From a virus, in the IMG/VR virus record IMGVR_UViG_3300047551_000819, positions 1-20,337 of that record: a DNA stretch of 20,337 nucleotides, one strand, 5' to 3'. Shown here in pieces: positions 15,497 through 20,337 of the stretch. The notes under the pieces were generated by a model. The model ran no database searches. It was not told where the DNA came from and saw nothing but the letters and a program-made list of their open reading frames with translations. The position numbers and the translations under genes are program-made. Within the stretch, counting starts at the first letter, position 1, and each line of letters begins with the position of its first letter.

Positions 15497-16249
15497 AGGA
15501 TTTTCCTCCTCTGTTATCTTAGAAGCATTCATGCCTTTAGCACTATCAACTAAGAATTTGACTATATCCATTTTTTCATTATCCGTTTTTTCAACGAACC
15601 CTATATTTTTCATCTGATTACCATTAATTGGACTTGCAACAGATTCCTGATCTGATACCATAACAATGCCAGACTCTTCATCATAAAAAACATTTTCTAA
15701 TTCAACATCTTGACCTTTAACAATCGGCACTCCGTCTACTTTTTCAACTTGCATAATATTAGCAAATTGATTTGCTGGAGAGTCAACAAGTGACAACTCT
15801 ACAAGGTCATAATCTTTAATAATTCTAATTGTGGAATCTGATTTCTCATCATATCCATCATCCCATTTATTCATACGACCACCAATAGAAAATCCTGTTA
15901 ATGTGCCGTCTAAAACTTTTTCCCATGTATCTTGTGCGCCCTTAGATACATACGCAGAAACAAAAACACCTGAATAAAACTTTTTAGATTCTGGATCAAA
16001 ATATCTATCTGCTTTAAAGTTAACCATTTTACCAACAGCAAGTGGTTGATGCATTTCACGAATGTTTCCACGAAATTCAGAAAATGCTTTCATTGATGCT
16101 TCTGCTGTAACTATATCTCCTTGTTTATCAACATTATCAAGGGATGCAAAACCTGAGACGATACGTCTCTCTTTATCAACCTTCGCAAATGGAAGGGAAA
16201 GTCTTACTGAGTCGCCGTTGGTTGCCCAATGGCCTTTAGATATAGTCAT
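14879..16249 (-). CDS. Prohead protease fused to scaffold
   Basis: The 456-residue product joins two functions. Residues about 15-170 match a phage prohead serine protease (S78/XkdF type): GFASLDNVDKQGDIVT near 33-48, a candidate catalytic His67 in REMHQ, a candidate Ser121 in LTGFSIGGRM, and DLVELSLVDSPAN near 148-160. Residues about 250-345 are highly acidic with many Glu, Thr, Val and Lys, and 345-430 form a coiled coil, as in scaffolding domains. The end (LWGGRFLKTADLFN) may bind capsid protein. The ATG has no Shine-Dalgarno but lies about 10 nt after a consensus-like promoter, so the leader is 3-4 nt at most. A strong internal ribosome site suggests that the scaffold part is also made alone. 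The catalytic residue assignment is by motif only. Confidence 0.85.
   Translation of the reverse strand: MTISKGHWATNGDSVRLSLPFAKVDKERRIVSGFASLDNVDKQGDIVTAEASMKAFSEFRGNIREMHQPLAVGKMVNFKADRYFDPESKKFYSGVFVSAYVSKGAQDTWEKVLDGTLTGFSIGGRMNKWDDGYDEKSDSTIRIIKDYDLVELSLVDSPANQFANIMQVEKVDGVPIVKGQDVELENVFYDEESGIVMVSDQESVASPINGNQMKNIGFVEKTDNEKMDIVKFLVDSAKGMNASKITEEENPMAKKTKTVEETVEVTKSEEIAPVAEETLAVETEKADVVEETTEKTDVVETTEVAETEKAAAPSGEYKEEEDSKEDAKEDEEEMKAKKKSDEVVVDAIAEIKETITSAFSDLSNTLKSLQAEVEVLKSTAIDKETVKSSFDAVARDIAATNERFSEFGKRVDAVEADTAFRKSGDLGEIVQDRPQETMVEKSLWGGRFLKTADLFN
15505..15512 (-). promoter_or_regulatory. Internal ribosome binding site for scaffold
   Basis: AGAGGAGG within the protease-scaffold gene lies 8 nt before an in-frame ATG. 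It encodes consecutive Glu codons, two of them GAG, followed by GAA. Confidence 0.6.
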
Positions 16250-16252
16250 ACT

Positions 16253-16288
16253 AGAATATATTATAGAGCCTTTTTATACAAATGTTAA
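16253..16288 (-). promoter_or_regulatory. Promoter of protease-scaffold-capsid unit
   Basis: On the minus strand TTAACA (16283-16288) is followed after exactly 17 nt by TATAAT (16260-16265). This is 5/6 and 6/6 to the sigma70 consensus with ideal spacing, in a 64-nt intergenic gap. Transcription would start near 16252-16253, only 3-4 nt before the ATG, making the protease message nearly leaderless. This is the best promoter in the window. Confidence 0.7.
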
Positions 16289-16313
16289 TAAATTGTGGAA
16301 AAACCTGTGTATA

Positions 16314-17900
16314 CTACTCGGTTGATCTGCCTTCACCTTTTGGGTTTCTACCAGCAACTGTTGCGGTACTGTCTGATTGATTATTCATTCTTTCTCCGTC
16401 CCGTGCTCTAGTTGCGGTATCCTGTGGTTTTGGCTGGAAAGGCTCATCCCCTCCTTCCCGTTGTGGAAGTCCAAGAATATTTCTTGCTTCGTTTGGAAGC
16501 ATAACTTGATTCTTTACATATCTTTCAAGTATTTGAGACTGTACATTTTCATCAGTTAGGGTTAGTTCATTAAACTTAAGAACTAAAATATCAGTCTTTT
16601 CTTTAATAATTCTATTTAATGTTTTTTCAAGTTCTCTTTGTGCTGGTCTTGCAACCTGCTCTTTAAATGTACGATCTTGTGCAAGTGCTGCTGCTATTCC
16701 TCCAGACTCTCCACCACCAATTTTAGATAGCGGTACCTGATGTGCAATTAAAATATCATCACGATTTTGTTTACGATATTTTTCAAATGAACCTTCCTGT
16801 ACACCATTTTCAATTGGCTCCATATTAAATTCAACTTTATTTGTATCAGAATCTCCAGGAAGCGGTATGTACAGCGTTCTATGTGATTGCCCCTTAAGGT
16901 TTGTTTGCAAGAATCTAAACATCTTATCTTCTGCATCAGCAGAAAGCCTAGCACCCTTTAGCGTCACCACATATCTTGGAACAGCCTTATTGCTAAAATA
17001 ATCAATATTATATTGTGAGGCTAACTGATCTCCGTGTAAAGAATTGATTGCTGAAAGTATATCGGGAACTCCGTAAAAAGTATTTAGAGGTGAGTATTGT
17101 TTAAAATGAATAATTTCATTAGGTCTTGAATCAGCAGTAATTGGATTTGCATTCTTGGCGCCAAAATTACGGAAATAAACTACCTTTTGTCCAATTATCT
17201 GAACATATCCATCACGCAAACGACGAACACGCATTGTTGTAGAAGGTATATGTCCAACATATCCTATCTCCCCACGTGTAGTCCTGCCTATTTCTAGATA
17301 TCCATTTCCTGTTGCTTGCATATCAGTATAAATCTTAACCATAGTTGTAGTAAATGAATCGTTATCATTTAATGACTCTAGCCATGCGTGTAGTTCAATC
17401 TTTGCTCTTTCAATTCTATTTCTTGCTCTTCCTACCTGCTCTTTATCTTGATTAGACTCAAGACGAAGCATTGTCGCTGGAGAAACCTCAAAGTCATATC
17501 CCAAACCAACTATATTTTCAACCTTTGCATCAATAGCAGCATGATTTGCAAAAGATGTATCATAATAATTTGCTAATTCATAAAGGTTCCATGGTGGTGT
17601 AATGACATCAAACAAACCATAAGCATTTCTGTATACCGAACCAGGATTGATCTCTTTTGATTGTGCTCCATCTATACCTGTTGGTTGTGCTTTAGCATTG
17701 TTTAGATACCCCGTCATGTTCTCTGGAGCGACTGCTTTTTCTGCCAGTCTTCCTGCTCTGCGCTTAAAATTATTGTCTAATCCGACTAGATTCTTTAATT
17801 CGGTCCAAGACTTTTTAAATGGATCTTCTTCTTTAAACTGCTGAAGTATATCTACTGGATTATCAATTCTTGCATTAATAAAAAATTCTTGATCGCTCAT
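16314..17900 (-). CDS. Portal protein
   Basis: The 528-residue protein forms the dodecameric DNA channel at one capsid vertex. It matches HK97-type portals: a 'stem/wing' stretch with SKAVPRYVVTLKGARLS near residue 300, and the typical QVPLSKIGGGESGG near 385-398 followed by FKEQVARPAQRELEKTLNRI. The distal part has QVMLPNEARNILGLPQREGG, the common portal NEAR-LGLP-like ending, and then a disordered, Gly/Arg/Ser-rich tail. The ATG overlaps the TAA of the 124-residue gene by one base; GGAG is about 12 nt upstream, so translation is probably coupled. It ends with TAG. Position just before the protease and capsid genes is standard. Identification is confident. Confidence 0.93.
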   Translation of the reverse strand: MSDQEFFINARIDNPVDILQQFKEEDPFKKSWTELKNLVGLDNNFKRRAGRLAEKAVAPENMTGYLNNAKAQPTGIDGAQSKEINPGSVYRNAYGLFDVITPPWNLYELANYYDTSFANHAAIDAKVENIVGLGYDFEVSPATMLRLESNQDKEQVGRARNRIERAKIELHAWLESLNDNDSFTTTMVKIYTDMQATGNGYLEIGRTTRGEIGYVGHIPSTTMRVRRLRDGYVQIIGQKVVYFRNFGAKNANPITADSRPNEIIHFKQYSPLNTFYGVPDILSAINSLHGDQLASQYNIDYFSNKAVPRYVVTLKGARLSADAEDKMFRFLQTNLKGQSHRTLYIPLPGDSDTNKVEFNMEPIENGVQEGSFEKYRKQNRDDILIAHQVPLSKIGGGESGGIAAALAQDRTFKEQVARPAQRELEKTLNRIIKEKTDILVLKFNELTLTDENVQSQILERYVKNQVMLPNEARNILGLPQREGGDEPFQPKPQDTATRARDGERMNNQSDSTATVAGRNPKGEGRSTE

Positions 17901-18274
17901 TAGTCTTGTGCTCCATACTTTTTAATAGTTTGTTTTGCATCATAAACAGATCCCATATCGTTGAGGTTAGGGATTAGCCCCTCAAGCATTCTTTGCTTTT
18001 GTTCTGCGTACTCTTCATCGGTAACACGGTTTAGTCCTGGGAAAAATATAGCCTCGCCCTCTGGCTCTCCATAATATGCTGCAGCCTTTTTTAGTTCGGC
18101 TATCTTGGAAATATCACCCTTCATAGATGGTATGTTTAAAATGTTTCCCTGTCCATCTGTAAACCATTTTCCATTTTGTTTTTTCCATACGTATATTCCC
18201 CAATCGTACATTTTGTCGATTGCTTTAATTCGTGTTTTGCCAATTTGGCCAGGAATCTCTTTTTTCATTACCAC
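17900..18274 (-). CDS. Small protein of unknown function before portal
   Basis: The protein is 124 residues from GTG at 18274, or 122 from the ATG at 18268. The ATG is preferred: no ribosome site precedes the GTG, while a candidate extended -10 (TGGTATACT) places the transcript start just before the ATG. It is a soluble, mixed-charge protein with an aromatic N-terminal part (MYDWGIYVWKKQNGKWFTDG, about residues 22-41). A helical C-terminal half follows (VTDEEYAEQKQRMLEGLIPN). The W-x-x-x-x-G-x-W pattern resembles small beta-hairpin binding modules. It is one-base overlapped with portal, so expression is tied to portal. It might be a portal- or head-associated protein. I do not recognise a family. 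Confidence 0.6.
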   Translation of the reverse strand: MVMKKEIPGQIGKTRIKAIDKMYDWGIYVWKKQNGKWFTDGQGNILNIPSMKGDISKIAELKKAAAYYGEPEGEAIFFPGLNRVTDEEYAEQKQRMLEGLIPNLNDMGSVYDAKQTIKKYGAQD

Positions 18275-18291
18275 CAGTATACCATATTATA
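18269..18291 (-). promoter_or_regulatory. Candidate promoter for the small gene and portal
   Basis: Two overlapping -10 elements occur at the end of the LamG-like gene: TATAAT at 18286-18291 and an extended TGGTATACT with hexamer at 18276-18281. The second would start transcription at about 18269, one base before the ATG. No convincing -35 is seen. Confidence 0.35.
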
Positions 18292-20337
18292 CTGCGTTTG
18301 ATATTTGTGATTGCCAGGTTACGTCTTTAAATATAGAATATTCGTAACCCTGAATACCAAAAACACTGTCATCTTCTATTATAATTTTATTGGTGCCAGT
18401 ATACGACTTATATAGGTCTTCAGGATCAACGCCATAATAACTGCTAGATGACTGAACCAAAACACCGTCCCACATATAAAAATCATTCCAATATTCCCAT
18501 TCATATATGCCATCTGCAGAAAATCTAACTCTAGCCCAAGGTCTTTTTGTAACATTCTTAACTTCTTGTAAGTTAGTTGTTTGATAATATGATAAAGCAT
18601 TAAATATAATTGGACCATTAATCATTATAGATCCAGTATAGGACTTAAAATTTAAAATGTCTGAAAATCCTATACCAAGTAAAGACCATTCATTTATATT
18701 AATTACTGGTTCTTTAACAATTTTTCCATTTAAATAAAAAGATATTGCATTGTATAGTCCACCAGTATTTCCATCAATAGCGTATATCTTTGCTCTTTTA
18801 CCAGATGGGTGGTTTGCAACCATATACAATTTGATAATTTTATTTTTTGCATTTATTTGCATTATTTGTGTTGGAGCATAAGGGAAAAAATCAGAATTAA
18901 ACCTTATTAAACTTTGCATTGCCATAATCTCGTATGTTTGTATTTTTGATGGATTGATTGATAAAGCAACACCACGATTGATTAGTGGATCATAACTTCC
19001 TCTTATTTCTAAACCAGAATCCCTTGTCAAATATAAATATGGAGACGAACCTTTATATATAGAAAAAGGATTTTTAGTTTTGTAATCAAAATAATAACCT
19101 GTAGACTTATATGGATAAACTGGAACTCCAAACCTTGTCCCAACGCTGTTTGCTCCATTATAGTTAAATGCCTGTGATGCTAACTGTAAATTTTTAATTT
19201 TTAGTGGACTATATCTAATTCCATTTATGTCAACCTCTATATGTAACACTATTGCTAAATCATTAAAATTAACTCCGCTAGGTGGATAAATAATAACATT
19301 ATCTACAACCTCATACTTTGTATTTATCCAATTGCTGCCTGGCTCAATTACGCCATTTTTTGGAACATCTTCTTTTCTTATAAAAAATGATTCTTCAGCA
19401 TTTGCACCTTCTTCTAAATATTCAAATGTAATATATGTTTTAACAATTTCATTTGAAGTATCATATGTATATTTCTTAATTGATTTTTGTTGTAAATCTT
19501 CATAATTCAAATACCCAGTATATAAGAAATTGTCTAAGGAAGCATACGACCTTTGCTGTGGGAAAGAATATTCTGCAGATAACTCTGAATAAGGCCATCC
19601 ATTTGGATCTATTGTTTCACTTTCTTTAAACTTAACAGATGCTGGATAATTTACATTAAACTGAATAAAGTCTAATTCAAAAACTTGATTGCCATATTCA
19701 TCTACAACGTTTTGACCAAAGTAAGACAATGGAACATAATCTTTCCATGACCCAGATACAGTTGCATCTAAATAAAATTTATTAAAATATTTTTTAGGAA
19801 TTATGCCCACGCTAGGGGTATGATCTTTTAAAAGTCTTAAGTCTGGCAATGATGGAGAATAACTATAGTTTTCAAGTATTGGAATTGTTATATCATTTTC
19901 ATCTTCATATAATAGTTGATTTGTTTCTCCTATAGAATCACTCCATCCTATATTATCTTGATTATATAATCCGCCGTCAAAGTCTATGCCTGGTTCGTAT
20001 AAGTCAAATATATTTTCATAGTCTACTGGAACACCTATTTCATTAAATAAGTTATCAATGTCTAATAAATTCTTTTCAGAACAAATTCCAACTTTATAAA
20101 TTTTTCCAGTAAAAGTTTTTTCAAATTCTTTTGTTCCTCCAACATATAACTTTAATGTGGACTGATTAGTAAAAAATGATATTATATTGTCTCCAAAATG
20201 GTTGCTAAATTTATCTAATTCAAGTCCTGCAGCAAAAATAATGTTTTCAGTTTCTCCAGGTTCTCCGTCATCTAAATTGGTTGAAGATAGTGCATTTACT
20301 CTAGAACACTCATATATATCTTTTATAACACTATTAT
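18287..20337 (-). CDS. Large LamG-like virion or fibre protein, cut by right edge
   Basis: The frame is open from the TAA at 18287-18289 to the right edge, giving at least 682 residues; the true start lies beyond the window. A TTG at 19849 is an internal leucine rather than the start, since coding sequence continues upstream without stops. Two LamG/concanavalin-A-like stretches are visible. The first, near the edge, includes FAAGLELDKFSNHFGDN and TFTGKIYKVGICSEKNL. The second, C-terminal, includes LYNAISFYLNGKIV, INEWSLLGIGFSDIL and YTGSIMINGPIIFNALSYY. Between them lies a long beta-rich region rich in Tyr, Asn and Ser. LamG-like folds often bind glycans or protein surfaces, so a host-binding or decoration role is plausible. 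Its place before portal is unusual for a tail fibre. Family call is by pattern, not search. Confidence 0.65.
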   Translation of the reverse strand, partial: NSVIKDIYECSRVNALSSTNLDDGEPGETENIIFAAGLELDKFSNHFGDNIISFFTNQSTLKLYVGGTKEFEKTFTGKIYKVGICSEKNLLDIDNLFNEIGVPVDYENIFDLYEPGIDFDGGLYNQDNIGWSDSIGETNQLLYEDENDITIPILENYSYSPSLPDLRLLKDHTPSVGIIPKKYFNKFYLDATVSGSWKDYVPLSYFGQNVVDEYGNQVFELDFIQFNVNYPASVKFKESETIDPNGWPYSELSAEYSFPQQRSYASLDNFLYTGYLNYEDLQQKSIKKYTYDTSNEIVKTYITFEYLEEGANAEESFFIRKEDVPKNGVIEPGSNWINTKYEVVDNVIIYPPSGVNFNDLAIVLHIEVDINGIRYSPLKIKNLQLASQAFNYNGANSVGTRFGVPVYPYKSTGYYFDYKTKNPFSIYKGSSPYLYLTRDSGLEIRGSYDPLINRGVALSINPSKIQTYEIMAMQSLIRFNSDFFPYAPTQIMQINAKNKIIKLYMVANHPSGKRAKIYAIDGNTGGLYNAISFYLNGKIVKEPVININEWSLLGIGFSDILNFKSYTGSIMINGPIIFNALSYYQTTNLQEVKNVTKRPWARVRFSADGIYEWEYWNDFYMWDGVLVQSSSSYYGVDPEDLYKSYTGTNKIIIEDDSVFGIQGYEYSIFKDVTWQSQISNAV

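Noticed and set aside
15102-15617. Plus-strand open frame of 171 codons, Ser-rich
   Set aside because: It is antisense to the Glu/Thr/Val-rich scaffold region; reversed acidic codons give Ser and Phe. No ribosome site or known pattern was seen.
16294-16314. DnaA-box-like TGTGGAAAA and TGTGTATAC on the plus strand near the protease promoter
   Set aside because: Only one copy is close to consensus and the other has two mismatches, partly in the portal stop region. There is no AT-rich unwinding element or cluster, so there is no support for an origin.
19849-19849. TTG at 19849 as the start of the LamG-like gene
   Set aside because: The same frame stays open to the right edge with LamG-like sequence upstream, so this is an internal leucine codon and the gene is truncated by the window.

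Overview
The window is a contiguous piece of the late structural (virion morphogenesis) module of a long-tailed, siphovirus-like double-stranded DNA phage. Every supportable gene lies on the minus strand, so the module reads from right (20337) to left (1). It is densely packed: most neighbours overlap by 1 nt (TAATG) or 4 nt (ATGA), or are separated by fewer than 100 nt. There are no tRNAs, integrase, lysis, replication or terminase genes here; terminase is expected to the right and the tail-tip and host-recognition genes to the left. Most genes are AT-rich and the standard code is used (TAA, TAG and TGA all serve as stops). Two features suggest an actinobacterial host: several start codons look leaderless (a -10 box placed so that transcription starts at or within a few nt of the start codon), and the tape-measure coiled coil resembles those I recall from actinophages. 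This host call is an inference; a low-GC aquatic actinobacterium would fit but is not proven.

Layout in transcription order: a large LamG-like protein cut by the right edge (18287->20337); a small unknown protein (17900-18268/18274); portal (16314-17900); prohead protease fused to an acidic, coiled-coil scaffold (14879-16249), with a probable internal start for free scaffold at 15496; major capsid protein (13713-14855); a terminator and a new promoter; an acidic capsid-accessory candidate (13136-13615); head-tail adaptor with an extra N-terminal beta-rich segment (12213-13133); head-closure candidate (11767-12213); tail-completion candidate (11096-11770); tail-terminator candidate (10545-11099); major tail protein (9845-10471); a second terminator; two paralogous tail assembly chaperones, one long (9093-9776) and one short (8715-9041); a 2648-residue tape measure protein (742-8688); a distal-tail-like protein (68-742); and the first 22 codons of the next tail gene (1-68).

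The head genes make a procapsid around portal and scaffold, matured by the protease. The connector genes close the head and join it to a tail tube whose length is set by the very large tape measure, which the chaperones keep soluble. The most interesting observations are: (1) the tail chaperone exists as two tandem paralogous genes (G-like short, G+T-like long) instead of the usual G/GT frameshift pair; (2) a nested in-frame ribosome site in the protease-scaffold gene, in the manner of lambda C/Nu3; and (3) a segmented regulatory layout with terminators directly after the major capsid and major tail genes, each followed by an extended -10 promoter, some of them leaderless. The capsid and tail-tube genes also have visibly higher GC than their neighbours, consistent with codon adaptation for high expression.
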